DNA of 64,000 nucleotides from a virus (IMGVR_UViG_3300044716_000732:23023-87022); one strand, 5' to 3'. Numbered from the stretch's first letter, positions 15,460-24,447 are shown. Program-made: numbers and translations. The notes: generated by a model not told the origin, from the sequence alone.

Positions 15460-15929
15460 TGAGAAGCAAGGATCAAATATTACTGGAGAATTTATATGAT
15501 TCCATATCAAATGATAAATTCTCTTATCCTTTGATTGTTTTTCACGGAACCGATTTAAATTCCGCAAAAGATATTAAACAAAACGGTTTAGATTTAAGTA
15601 AATGTGATAGAGGATATTTCGGAAAAGCCTTTTATGTTACTACTGATGAACAATTAGCAATGAGTAATTATGCCGATTTTTCTGGAGACGAAGAAGGTGG
15701 TGTTGTTTTAAAATTTGAAATGAATCCGGATAATAGGATATTGGATTTAAGAAATTCTGATGATTGGAATTTTTATACAAATTTAAAATATAAAGGAAGA
15801 GAGATAAGAATTTTTATGGGGTTTGATGAATTTCCATCGATTATGAAATTTCTTGGTGTTGATGCATTATATGATAGATCTAATGATGCTTTTGCAGTTT
15901 ATAATGTAAATATATTAAAAATATTATGA
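15459..15929 (+). CDS. Tagged ADP-ribosyltransferase-like protein
   Basis: 156 residues. Starts with type-2 tag MRSKDQILLENLY. The body has VFHGTDLNSAKDIKQNGLDL (His29 in HGT), then GYFGKAFYVTTDEQLA (Tyr59), the order of the H-Y-E class of ADP-ribosyltransferases and of DUF3990-like proteins. The third catalytic residue is not certain. T4 packages its ADP-ribosyltransferase Alt in the head with a cleavable tag, so the same role is plausible here. Same operon as four further tagged genes. Confidence 0.65.
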   Translation: MRSKDQILLENLYDSISNDKFSYPLIVFHGTDLNSAKDIKQNGLDLSKCDRGYFGKAFYVTTDEQLAMSNYADFSGDEEGGVVLKFEMNPDNRILDLRNSDDWNFYTNLKYKGREIRIFMGFDEFPSIMKFLGVDALYDRSNDAFAVYNVNILKIL

Positions 15930-16048
15930 AATCATTTGAAAAATTTTTTACAGAAGCATGTTGGAAAAATTACAAACAAGAAGGGATGAAGAAAAAAGGA
16001 AAAAGAATGGTTCCTAATTGTGTTCCAAAAAAGAAAAAGAAAAAATGA
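15926..16048 (+). CDS. Tiny tagged basic protein
   Basis: 40 residues, overlapping its neighbours by four bases each. MKSFEKFFTEA is a type-1 tag like the T4 internal-protein targeting peptide. The remainder, GMKKKGKRMVPNCVPKKKKK, carries the GKRVPNCVP-like motif known from small phage proteins and ends in a lysine run suited to DNA binding within the head. Confidence 0.75.
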   Translation: MKSFEKFFTEACWKNYKQEGMKKKGKRMVPNCVPKKKKKK

Positions 16049-16521
16049 TTTGTTTTAAAAAATATTTTCTTCTAGAATCGCCAGAATATATTGATGGTGT
16101 TTATGATAGAACGATGTATGATTTTATATATTTTATAGGAGATTCAGAAGGAGTTTTTTTAGCACCATATAATACTGGAAGAGAATCACATTCATATGTT
16201 TTTAGAGAGCTTAGACAAAGAGGAATTATAAATAAAAATTATAATGTTGTGTACCCAATAGAAAACAATGATGATATTAAAGTTTTGGGAAATCCCAAAA
16301 AAATAGATTTTAATTATTCTGGTGTCATTTTACCAAAACAAGAAGATATCGATTCCACATATATATCGTATTGGACAAAGGAATCTTTTTTAAAATTGAA
16401 TGATATAATTTTACCTTATGTTAAAAAGAATATGCCATCTCCATATGCTATGGAATATGTAAAAAAAGAAATTCAATTAGATGATGGTGGTCCAAAAACA
16501 GAAGTTATAAGAATTAAATAA
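16045..16521 (+). CDS. Tagged hypothetical protein
   Basis: 158 residues from ATG 16045 (an upstream ATG would remove the tag from the N-terminus and overlap more). MICFKKYFLLES fits the type-1 tag. The body is alpha/beta with no recognised motif. The ATG overlaps the preceding stop, indicating coupled translation. Confidence 0.7.
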   Translation: MICFKKYFLLESPEYIDGVYDRTMYDFIYFIGDSEGVFLAPYNTGRESHSYVFRELRQRGIINKNYNVVYPIENNDDIKVLGNPKKIDFNYSGVILPKQEDIDSTYISYWTKESFLKLNDIILPYVKKNMPSPYAMEYVKKEIQLDDGGPKTEVIRIK

Positions 16522-16522
16522 T

Positions 16523-17869
16523 ATGAAAACCTTTAAAAAATATTTTCTAGAAGCTATTTCTCTTTCTGTTGCAAAAGAGAAAAATATGACCCGAAAAAAA
16601 AGCGGGGCATATATAAACAAACAGGTAAATGATGTTTTTGGTAATAAGGATAGACTCATATATGATTTTGATTTAGATGTAGAAAAAGACTATTCAAATA
16701 TTAAGACCGATCCAACAAGTACTTTTTATAAAATAAATGAATTATTAGAACAGTATAACTTTTATATTAAAAATATATCCGATTATATAAAAGGAATATG
16801 TTATAAACAAAATGATAAAAATGTATATAACATAGGAAAAATATTAAATAAATTTGGACAAGAGACGGAACTGATTACAAAAAAGGGTGGTAAAATAAAA
16901 ACCACCGAAGAAGTAGAAATGTATAAATCAGATCCAATAAAAAACATAACATCAAACGAAATGGTTGTTGTAGTTTCTCGTCATCCATATGATATATATG
17001 GAGCATCTACTGATAGAAGTTGGACATCTTGTATGAATTTAGAAGGTGGTGAAATGAAGTGTGCATTAAGTGCGGATGTTTCTAAAGGTTCTATTGTATT
17101 ATATTTGGTTCCTAAATCTGAATTAAGAGAAAACGGTAAGATAGCATTGAAAAAACCACTATCTAGAATTTTATTAAGACCAATGGTTAATAAAGAGCAA
17201 GAGTTGGCATATGCAGTTGGACCAAATAAATATGGCGCAAAAATAGAAAAATTTAAAACCTTTGCTACTGATTGGGCTACCGAAAACTTCAATTCAAAAG
17301 TAAAAAATAAAAAAGGATTTGTTTATTTAAAAGGTTTATATACTGGAGATTATTCCGAATATCCAAATTTAGATAGAACCCAAGAAGATTTGTTAAAGGA
17401 TAGAAGATTGGAGTTTTTAGATAAAGCAAGAGAAGTAACGGATAAATTTAAAACGTTTCTAAGAAGAGCAACAATATCAGATAATTTTACAAGTTTATCA
17501 TATAGTGCGCAGGTTAAAAACAATATATTAATTTTTAATTCAACAGTAAACATTAAAATACCAGTCGATGCATTAGGGAATATATTTGAAGATAAATTAT
17601 ATTTCAATAGTATTAATAAAGAACAAATAAGAAAGGAATTGAATAATAAAAATAGCGATATATCAAAATTTTTCAATGCTGTTTCAAATACTTCGGTTTT
17701 AACCGATAAATTAAATGAGATAGATATGACAGCAAATAAATTAATTTTAAGTTATTCTTCCGATAGTGAAAACGATAATGTTCATGATGAATTATTAAGA
17801 GAAATGTTTCCTATAATACAAATATATTATTATTTTTACGAAAGAAACAAACCAAAAACTTCTATATGA
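16523..17869 (+). CDS. Tagged large protein of unknown function
   Basis: 448 residues starting MKTFKKYFLEAISLS (type-1 tag). The centre contains SRHPYDIYGASTDRSWTSC followed by MNLEGG, a conserved-looking block I have seen in phage proteins without known function. It overlaps the kinase-like gene by four bases. The largest candidate for head-packaged cargo in the cluster. Confidence 0.7.
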   Translation: MKTFKKYFLEAISLSVAKEKNMTRKKSGAYINKQVNDVFGNKDRLIYDFDLDVEKDYSNIKTDPTSTFYKINELLEQYNFYIKNISDYIKGICYKQNDKNVYNIGKILNKFGQETELITKKGGKIKTTEEVEMYKSDPIKNITSNEMVVVVSRHPYDIYGASTDRSWTSCMNLEGGEMKCALSADVSKGSIVLYLVPKSELRENGKIALKKPLSRILLRPMVNKEQELAYAVGPNKYGAKIEKFKTFATDWATENFNSKVKNKKGFVYLKGLYTGDYSEYPNLDRTQEDLLKDRRLEFLDKAREVTDKFKTFLRRATISDNFTSLSYSAQVKNNILIFNSTVNIKIPVDALGNIFEDKLYFNSINKEQIRKELNNKNSDISKFFNAVSNTSVLTDKLNEIDMTANKLILSYSSDSENDNVHDELLREMFPIIQIYYYFYERNKPKTSI

Positions 17870-18522
17870 AATCTTTTAAACAATATATAAAGGAAATGGC
17901 TTATCCTGTAAGTTTTTCTTTTGAAGAATTTAATAACATTAAATCATATAATGGTAAATTGAAATATGCTAATGAAAGATTGCAGAAAATATCTTCCGGT
18001 AGTGCCAGAGTTGTATATAAGGTTGATGAAGAAAAAGTTTTAAAGATAGCCAAGAATAAAAAGGGAATCGGTCAAAATTCAATAGAATCTGATTGGGGAT
18101 TGCAAAGAATGTCTGATATAGTTGCAAAAATATTTGATACAAATGATGATCACTTTTGGGTTGAAATGGAATTGGCTAAAAAATTAACACCAAATAGATT
18201 TAAACAATTAACCGGAATGAGTTTAAATGAAGTTCAAGATATGCTTCGTTTAATGGAAACACTGAATAATAGTTCCAGAAGAAAATATTTAAAACCCGAA
18301 CAATTAAAGGAATTACACGACGAATTTAGTCAGAAAGTAAACGACAATGAATTTTTAACATCACTCACGGATATGATTATGAATTTTGGAATGAAGTATC
18401 CGGGTGACTTCGGGAGGGTAAATTCCTACGGTGAAGTTCTTAGAGAAGGTGTTCCAACAGTAGTATTGGTTGATTTTGGTCTTAGTGAGTCAGTTTGGGA
18501 TGATTTTTATAAAGTAAATTAA
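17866..18522 (+). CDS. Tagged kinase-like protein
   Basis: 218 residues. MKSFKQYIKEM is the type-1 tag. SSGSARVVYKVDEEKVLKIA (residues 43-62) resembles a glycine-rich loop plus lysine strand (Lys60), and VVLVDFGLSES places a DFG motif at 203-205. This supports a protein-kinase-like fold, short and lacking a clear HRD loop, so activity may be altered or lost. A packaged kinase-like protein would be delivered with the DNA. Confidence 0.6.
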   Translation: MKSFKQYIKEMAYPVSFSFEEFNNIKSYNGKLKYANERLQKISSGSARVVYKVDEEKVLKIAKNKKGIGQNSIESDWGLQRMSDIVAKIFDTNDDHFWVEMELAKKLTPNRFKQLTGMSLNEVQDMLRLMETLNNSSRRKYLKPEQLKELHDEFSQKVNDNEFLTSLTDMIMNFGMKYPGDFGRVNSYGEVLREGVPTVVLVDFGLSESVWDDFYKVN

Positions 18523-18543
18523 CTTATTTTTAAATAAGTATTA

Positions 18544-18798
18544 ATGTGTTTTATGTCTAGTAAAAAACCAAATTGGAACAAAAGATTGAAGTCGGAAGAA
18601 ACCCGAAACCGTAGAAAAAAAGGAGAAGGGTTTATTACAACTTCGTTTTCAATTGAAGAGGTTTTGGATGAATCCGGTGAAGTATTGGATGATACTCTTA
18701 TAAAGTTTTCATTTGGTGGTATATTGATATATTTGAGTGTGGCAAATTCTATGAAATTAAATAAATTATTGACTGACATTTTAAATTTAAAAAGGTAA
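18544..18798 (+). CDS. Small hypothetical protein
   Basis: 84 residues (alternative ATG 18553). Basic N-terminus, then a beta-rich C-terminal part. AATAAGTA, a late-box variant, is immediately upstream. No motif recognised. Confidence 0.55.
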   Translation: MCFMSSKKPNWNKRLKSEETRNRRKKGEGFITTSFSIEEVLDESGEVLDDTLIKFSFGGILIYLSVANSMKLNKLLTDILNLKR

Positions 18799-18810
18799 AT
18801 ATATAAAATC

Positions 18811-19947
18811 ATGAGAAGTAAAGATCAAATATTATTGGAAAATTTATATAGTAAAATGCTTATTTCAAAAGAGGCATTTGATCCGGAAATGGGACAAACC
18901 AAACCAGTTGATTCTGAAAAATTAGTAGAATATATTAATAGAATAGTTGATAAAAAGAAAACAGGTAGAGTAGATCCTAAAACAAAAATAAAAGATTATT
19001 TACAAATGCCGCATATTCATGCATCTATTGCAAATAAAATTTTAATTAAAACACCAGAAAATGAAACAATTGATTTAGAAGCATTTAAAAATTTATTAAT
19101 ACAAAGACCCGATTCATTATTAAGACAAAATGATAAGATGAAAAAAAGTACAACTGATGATATAGAGTTTTATAACACATCTTTACCTGCATTAAAGGGA
19201 TTGGTTATAGATGAATCAACAGGAGATTTTAAAATTGTTGATACCTGTCCTTCTGCTGGTTCTTGTCAATTAGTTTGTTATGCGAAACACGGATCATATG
19301 TATTATTTCCCACCGTTTCATTATCACAAAATAAAGCATTAAATTATTTATTTAATGATTCAGAAGGATTTAAAAATCAATTAGAAGCAGAAATAAAATT
19401 AGCAGCTATTAAGAATAGAAAAAAGAAAGTTCAAATTCGTTGGAATGATTCCGGTGATTTATTGTCTCCTAAATTTTTTGGTATTGTTATGGATATAGTT
19501 AATAATACACCAATGGTAGATCATTACATATATACAAAAGAAGTTGCAATGATTAAATCATACCCCAATCCACCAGAAAATGTAATTTTTAATTTTTCAT
19601 ATGGTGCAAGAAAAGATCAAGAAAAATTAATCGATCCACAAAAAGATAAGGTTTCTTTTATAGTTAATGTTAAAGATGCAGCTAAAGAACCTATATTAAA
19701 TACTATATCAAAATTTAAATATATAGAAATTAAAGATAAAAAATGGCAATATAACAATGTAGATGCTACTAAACAAGTTATATCACAAAGATACAAAATT
19801 GATACAAAAACACTTCTAACAATAGATGAATTAAAAAATACACCACAAGGAGAAGTGGGAGAATATAACGTAATAGTATTACCCGGTGAGTCCGATCTAT
19901 CTGCATCTAGAAGAGATGTTAAAGGAACATATTTAATAATTCATTAA
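18811..19947 (+). CDS. Tagged GP88-like protein
   Basis: 378 residues. MRSKDQILLENLYSKM is the type-2 tag, almost identical at DNA level to that of the ADP-ribosyltransferase-like gene. After about 130 residues comes the GP88 core: TCPSAGSCQLVCYAKHGSYV, then RWNDSGDLLSP, then YTKEVAMIKSYP. It is a longer, tagged paralogue of the protein at 10488. GP88 function is unknown; the tag suggests virion packaging. A GGTAAATA box lies 9 nt upstream. Confidence 0.75.
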   Translation: MRSKDQILLENLYSKMLISKEAFDPEMGQTKPVDSEKLVEYINRIVDKKKTGRVDPKTKIKDYLQMPHIHASIANKILIKTPENETIDLEAFKNLLIQRPDSLLRQNDKMKKSTTDDIEFYNTSLPALKGLVIDESTGDFKIVDTCPSAGSCQLVCYAKHGSYVLFPTVSLSQNKALNYLFNDSEGFKNQLEAEIKLAAIKNRKKKVQIRWNDSGDLLSPKFFGIVMDIVNNTPMVDHYIYTKEVAMIKSYPNPPENVIFNFSYGARKDQEKLIDPQKDKVSFIVNVKDAAKEPILNTISKFKYIEIKDKKWQYNNVDATKQVISQRYKIDTKTLLTIDELKNTPQGEVGEYNVIVLPGESDLSASRRDVKGTYLIIH

Positions 19948-19952
19948 TTTGA

Positions 19953-19980
19953 TTGACATATTATTATTTTAGTATATTAT
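19953..19980 (+). promoter_or_regulatory. Early-type promoter
   Basis: TTGACA, 16-bp spacer, TATTAT, 6 nt to ATG 19987; predicted leaderless. Confidence 0.65.
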
Positions 19981-19986
19981 ACTAAT

Positions 19987-20130
19987 ATGAGCGCAGGAAA
20001 AGGTGATAAACCAAGACCAGTAAATAAAAAAAATTTTAATAAAAATTTCGATGATATTCTTTGGAAAAAAGAAAACGATAAAAAAGAAGTGAAAAATAAA
20101 AACGGAAAAAAGATTTATCTATACAAATAA
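19987..20130 (+). CDS. MSxGKGDKPRP small phage protein
   Basis: 47 residues; MSAGKGDKPRPVNKKNF, then NFDDILW matches a widespread tiny phage protein family of unknown function. Its end overlaps the convergent nucleotidyltransferase gene by 16 bp. Confidence 0.75.
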   Translation: MSAGKGDKPRPVNKKNFNKNFDDILWKKENDKKEVKNKNGKKIYLYK

Positions 20131-20801
20131 TTCTTAAAACTTTCCAATGAAAGTATATCATCTTGTATTTCTTTATTGTGATCCATTAATCTTTTAATAT
20201 ATCCACTATTTCTTAAATTTTTAAATGTAAGATTACCAACAGAATATTCTCCTTCTTCTTTTAATCCATCGACTCTAATTTTTTTAATTTTTTTTCTTAA
20301 ATCCTTTAATACATCTATATCTCTTTTGTTATTTATAGCATCTTCTATTTCATATTGGATTCTGGAAACCAATGTTAAAACTTCATGATCATCCATTGAT
20401 CTGGTCGGTTTAATTGGTTTTATATACCATTCATCTTTTATTAAATCGTAAATAGCTTTTCCGGTTAGTTCGGTTTCTTCTGTTTTAATATTCACCTCAA
20501 CCTTATAACCTCTAATAAAAATATCGTGTTCTTTATTAAAAATTTTACTTCTAGTATCAAAATAATCCGAAACCGTATCCATACATTTTTCATCTAATAC
20601 ATCAACTATTATGTGTAAATCTATGTCACTTAAATTATTCCAAACATAAGTTGCGAGAGAACCAGTGAAAAATATATTTTTAATTTCTATAGGAGTTTCT
20701 ATATTTTTTAAAAATATTTTAGCTACATTTAAAAGTTTCTCTTTAACATCGGAATCTAATCTTTTGCTATTTTTCCAAATGTTTTCATTTAATTTATTCA
20801 T
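20115..20801 (-). CDS. Nucleotidyltransferase-fold protein
   Basis: 228 residues. FFTGSLATYVWNNLSDIDLH is the GS ... DxD signature of the DNA polymerase beta-like nucleotidyltransferase superfamily, as found in many large phages. The substrate is unknown; toxin-like or tRNA-modifying roles exist in this superfamily. A helical C-terminal domain follows. Confidence 0.75.
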   Translation of the reverse strand: MNKLNENIWKNSKRLDSDVKEKLLNVAKIFLKNIETPIEIKNIFFTGSLATYVWNNLSDIDLHIIVDVLDEKCMDTVSDYFDTRSKIFNKEHDIFIRGYKVEVNIKTEETELTGKAIYDLIKDEWYIKPIKPTRSMDDHEVLTLVSRIQYEIEDAINNKRDIDVLKDLRKKIKKIRVDGLKEEGEYSVGNLTFKNLRNSGYIKRLMDHNKEIQDDILSLESFKNYLYR

Positions 20802-20848
20802 TTATTTGTGTTGTGATTGTAAATATTAAAAAATATTTATTCCATGAG

Positions 20849-21046
20849 ATGAAATATATACTACTAATATTAATGATATTTTTTTTATCTCTTATTTCTA
20901 CTATAGTTTTATGTTTAGTTACATCTTTTTCAAATTTCACATTTTTAGTTTTTAATTTTTTTTTATGTTTATGTTTTGGTATTATTTTTTACAATATTGT
21001 AGTGTTCTCTGTTTGCAAAATTTTAGAAAAAAAATATGATGTTTGA
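20849..21046 (+). CDS. Small membrane protein
   Basis: 65 residues from ATG 20849, almost entirely two hydrophobic helices with a basic C-terminus. A GTAAATATT late-like box lies at 20818-20826. Confidence 0.55.
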   Translation: MKYILLILMIFFLSLISTIVLCLVTSFSNFTFLVFNFFLCLCFGIIFYNIVVFSVCKILEKKYDV

Positions 21047-21215
21047 TAATTTAATTTTTAAAGAAAATGGTAAATTTTATATAAATTTAAACAATTCCAA
21101 TTTAGAGGTGGTTTTATATAAAGGAGATAATATAAAATTTTCTCATAATGGTCAAAAATACTTTGCTAAAGTTATAAAGATTGTTGATAATGTTTGTGAG
21201 TTGTGTATAATATAA
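21036..21215 (+). CDS. Small hypothetical protein
   Basis: 59 residues, starts MMFDNLIFKENG, beta-rich, overlaps the membrane protein gene by 11 bp. No motif recognised. Confidence 0.55.
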   Translation: MMFDNLIFKENGKFYINLNNSNLEVVLYKGDNIKFSHNGQKYFAKVIKIVDNVCELCII

Positions 21216-21217
21216 AT

Positions 21218-21421
21218 ATGTCATTGAGAATTGATAATCCTATACCAAAAGAAGAGTTTTTATATCTAGTAGAGACTAGTGAAAAAGATAAAGATGGAAA
21301 TAACCATTTAGAAATAGCACAATATAGAAAAGAAAAATTTTGGTTTTTTGGTTGGGATAAGCCAGAAGATTTGGAAAATTTTCTTTCTTGGAAAGAACTT
21401 GTTGTTGGGATTAAAGAATAA
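21218..21421 (+). CDS. Small hypothetical protein
   Basis: 67 residues from ATG 21218. Contains EIAQYRKEKFWFFGWDKPEDL. Two bases after the previous stop; function unknown. Confidence 0.55.
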   Translation: MSLRIDNPIPKEEFLYLVETSEKDKDGNNHLEIAQYRKEKFWFFGWDKPEDLENFLSWKELVVGIKE

Positions 21422-21440
21422 TTTTTTGTAAGTATATGAA

Positions 21441-23372
21441 ATGTCATATACTTTAAAAAACGATGTTTCTTCTGCTCCACTTAATTGTAATGTAGGTTAC
21501 AATAATAGCTGGATTCATGTTGATAATAATGCTGGTAGAGAGCTTTTTGCGCAAGCATCTTACATAACTAATTTTTCAGATATAAACATTAGTTTATCTG
21601 CCAGTGACCTAGACATAGGTTCGGTACATATATTAGATCCCGATAGCGGATTAAAAGCTGATGTTGTGCCAGTTGGAATTGGAATTGGTGCATTAAGAGT
21701 TATAAGTCAAGATTTAGAATCTTTCGAAGATGATGTAACTATTGGTGATAGATTAGGAAATTTTGCATCGGTATATGCTCCTTTAAGCGCACTTAAAGTT
21801 TATAATACAAATCCTATATCTTCTGTAGATATAACAAATATTGTTACAGTAAAGGCATCTAATACATTTCCAATATCTGGATCTGTAACCGTTTTAAATC
21901 CAGTAACTTCTGTTAATGTTTTAAATTTTCCAACACAATTAACTGCTATTAGTATTACTAATCAATTGACAGGAATAACCATTTTAAATCCAATAACATC
22001 GGTTAATGTTTTAAATTTTCCAACACAATTAAGTTCTGTTAGTATTTTAAATCCAGTAACATCGGTTAATGTTTTAAATTTTCCAACACAATTAAGTTCT
22101 GTTAGTATTACTAATCAGTTAACAGGAATAACCGTTTTAAATCCTGTTACTCAAGTTACTACATTACCACAACCAACTCAACTTGATGCATTTGGTAGAT
22201 TAAGAATATCTTCCCCTATGACTTTGTTTGATTCTTCACATCGTTACAAGGATAATAATTTATGGTCTACACTATCCGCAAATGGAGGTTCGGTTTCATT
22301 TAATGCATCACAGGGATTAATGAATTTAAACGTTACTAATACAGCAGGAGCAAGCGCAATAAGAGAAACAACAAAGGTATTTTCCTATCAACCCGGTAAA
22401 TCCTTGCTTGTCATGAATACATTTGTCATGGCTTCTTCTGCTACCAATTTAAGACAGAGGGTAGGATATTTCGGAGATCAGAATGGAATATACTTTCAGT
22501 TAGATGATGGTAATATTAGTATAGTTAAAAGATCCATTGTCACTGGTTCTATTGTAGAAAGTGTAATTTCTCGTTCTAATTGGAACGGTGATAAGCTAGA
22601 TGGAACTGGCTCTTCTGGTATAGTTTTAGATATAACCAAAGCTCAAATTTTTTGGATGGATATTGAATGGTTGGGAGTAGGAACAGTAAGAGTTGGTTTT
22701 TGTATTAACGGGCAGTTTATTGTTTGTCACTCATTCCATCATGCTAATATTATAGATTCAACTTATATTACTACAGCTTCCTTGCCTTTAAGATATGAGA
22801 TTATTAATAAAGCAGCTACAACAGGTGGATCTAAAACACTAAAACAAATATGTTCTACTGTTATTTCCGAAGGTGGTTATGAATTAAGAGGCTTACAACA
22901 AGCAGTCTCTATTCCAATAACTTCACCAAGAACGTTTGCGGTAGCTGGTACGTTTTATCCAATCATTTCAATTCGATTAAAAACAACTCCAGACAGACTC
23001 GATGCAATTATTATTTTAACTGCTTTATCAATACTTGGACAAGGAAATGGCATAAATTATAACTGGCAGGTTAAAGCAAGTGGAGTCACAACAGGAGGAG
23101 ACTGGGTTGATGCTGGGGTTGACAGTGCCGTTCAATATAATATTACAGGAACAAGCTATGCAGGAGGAAGAATTTTAGCAAGTGGATTTTTAAATGCTTC
23201 TAATCAAGCTTCTCCAAATTTGGATATTCTTAAAGAAGCTTTGTTTAAGTTTCAATTAGAACGAAACAATTTAACAAAAACTCCTTTTGAATTAACTTTG
23301 GTTGCTGCATCAGATACCACTAATGGTTCTGGTATGTTTGCTTCTATGGATTGGGAAGAAGTTAGTCGTTGA
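21441..23372 (+). CDS. Virion structural protein with beta repeats
   Basis: 643 residues. Residues about 125-240 repeat VNVLNFPTQL, SSVSITNQLT and GITILNPVTS units of about ten residues, likely a fibrous beta stem. The C-terminal body contains AFGRLRISSPMTLFDSSHR and YQPGKSLLVMNTFVM, conserved in large-phage structural proteins. Likely a fibre, neck or baseplate component. A GTAAGTA late box lies 6 nt before the ATG. Confidence 0.75.
   Translation: MSYTLKNDVSSAPLNCNVGYNNSWIHVDNNAGRELFAQASYITNFSDINISLSASDLDIGSVHILDPDSGLKADVVPVGIGIGALRVISQDLESFEDDVTIGDRLGNFASVYAPLSALKVYNTNPISSVDITNIVTVKASNTFPISGSVTVLNPVTSVNVLNFPTQLTAISITNQLTGITILNPITSVNVLNFPTQLSSVSILNPVTSVNVLNFPTQLSSVSITNQLTGITVLNPVTQVTTLPQPTQLDAFGRLRISSPMTLFDSSHRYKDNNLWSTLSANGGSVSFNASQGLMNLNVTNTAGASAIRETTKVFSYQPGKSLLVMNTFVMASSATNLRQRVGYFGDQNGIYFQLDDGNISIVKRSIVTGSIVESVISRSNWNGDKLDGTGSSGIVLDITKAQIFWMDIEWLGVGTVRVGFCINGQFIVCHSFHHANIIDSTYITTASLPLRYEIINKAATTGGSKTLKQICSTVISEGGYELRGLQQAVSIPITSPRTFAVAGTFYPIISIRLKTTPDRLDAIIILTALSILGQGNGINYNWQVKASGVTTGGDWVDAGVDSAVQYNITGTSYAGGRILASGFLNASNQASPNLDILKEALFKFQLERNNLTKTPFELTLVAASDTTNGSGMFASMDWEEVSR
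21899..22150 (+). repeat. In-frame tandem repeats in structural gene
   Basis: Near-identical DNA units encoding SVNVLNFPTQL modules occur three times, joined by TNQLTGIT units. Copy-number change stays in frame. Confidence 0.85.
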
Positions 23373-23385
23373 TACATTAAAAAAA

Positions 23386-23395
23386 CTAAATATAA
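23386..23395 (+). promoter_or_regulatory. Late-type promoter
   Basis: CTAAATATAA; the CTAAATA core ends 6 nt before ATG 23399. Confidence 0.55.
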
Positions 23396-23398
23396 TAT

Positions 23399-24247
23399 AT
23401 GTTTAAATATATTGTAGGATTTGCTGCTTTAGTTGTTGCTGGTTGTGCTGCTTTTTTTTCAGTACAAGGACTTGCAACATTATATGCTGGACAATTTATA
23501 GCTGTTTGTGTAATGGCTGGTGGTTTAGAATTTGGTAAATTAGTTGCTGCTAGTTACTTGCATCGTTACTGGAAAGAAACTAATTTTCTATTAAAATCAT
23601 ATTTAATAATTGCTGTAATATCTTTGATGGCAATAACATCTCTTGGTATATTTGGTTTTTTAACATCTGCCTATCAAGAAAGTCATGTAAAAATTGAAAT
23701 GGTAGATTCCAAAAAACAAATGCTGGAAACTAAAAAAACATCAATTACAGAACAAATCGATGTAAACAAAAAAAGAATAGATGTTTTAAACGATATAAGA
23801 ATCTCTCAAGAACAAAGAGTTAAAGAAGCAGGGAATTATAAATTACCAAGAGAGCAAGCATATGCCGCAATAGAAAAAGCAAATTCTGAATTAAATGAAT
23901 TACAAGAAAAAAATAAAAATTATTTTTTAGAAATAAACAATATAGAAACAAATCTATTGGAATTAAAAGCAGAAGAATCTAAATCAACCGATATAGGAAC
24001 TTTGAAATTTGTTTCTGAACTTTTCAATTTAGATATTCAAACTATTGTTAAATGGTTTACTATTATAATAGTTTTAGTTTTCGATCCATTAGCGGTTTCT
24101 TTGGTTCTTGCTTATAATAATATAGTGGAAAGAAAATACAAAAAAGAAGAACCTATCGAAGAAAATAAAGAAGAAGAACCAAAACAAAAATTTAATTTGT
24201 TTAAAAGAAAAAGCACACCTCTTAATGTAAAGTATAAAGATAAATAA
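23399..24247 (+). CDS. Membrane protein with central coiled coil
   Basis: 282 residues. Three hydrophobic segments in the first 90 residues (with GGLEFGKLVAASYLHRYW between), a coiled coil about 100-200, a fourth membrane segment about 216-240, and a charged tail. This layout matches a conserved large-phage membrane protein of unknown role. Late-type promoter upstream. Confidence 0.7.
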   Translation: MFKYIVGFAALVVAGCAAFFSVQGLATLYAGQFIAVCVMAGGLEFGKLVAASYLHRYWKETNFLLKSYLIIAVISLMAITSLGIFGFLTSAYQESHVKIEMVDSKKQMLETKKTSITEQIDVNKKRIDVLNDIRISQEQRVKEAGNYKLPREQAYAAIEKANSELNELQEKNKNYFLEINNIETNLLELKAEESKSTDIGTLKFVSELFNLDIQTIVKWFTIIIVLVFDPLAVSLVLAYNNIVERKYKKEEPIEENKEEEPKQKFNLFKRKSTPLNVKYKDK

Positions 24248-24254
24248 TATATCT

Positions 24255-24413
24255 ATGCGCTATTCTTCAAACAGATCTTATAGGGATACTATAAATGAAG
24301 AAGTTGAAAAGCTAATGCAAAAAATAGATAAAAAACCAAAAAAGAAAAATTGGTTAGTTAGATTTTGGGAATGGTTGATTTGTATGTATAAAAAAATTGC
24401 GAAGAAATTATAA
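24255..24413 (+). CDS. Small basic phage protein
   Basis: 52 residues: MRYSSNRSYRDTINEEVEKL, then KKPKKKNW and a Trp-rich amphipathic end. GATAAATA late box 8 nt upstream. Function unknown. Confidence 0.65.
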   Translation: MRYSSNRSYRDTINEEVEKLMQKIDKKPKKKNWLVRFWEWLICMYKKIAKKL

Positions 24414-24429
24414 TTTCTTCGCAATTTTT
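24392..24429. terminator. Bidirectional terminator
   Basis: 19-bp perfect inverted repeat (AAAAATTGCGAAGAAATTA and complement) overlapping the end of the small gene and facing the convergent phosphoesterase gene. Confidence 0.85.
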
Positions 24430-24447
24430 AAAACAATTTTGTAAAAA

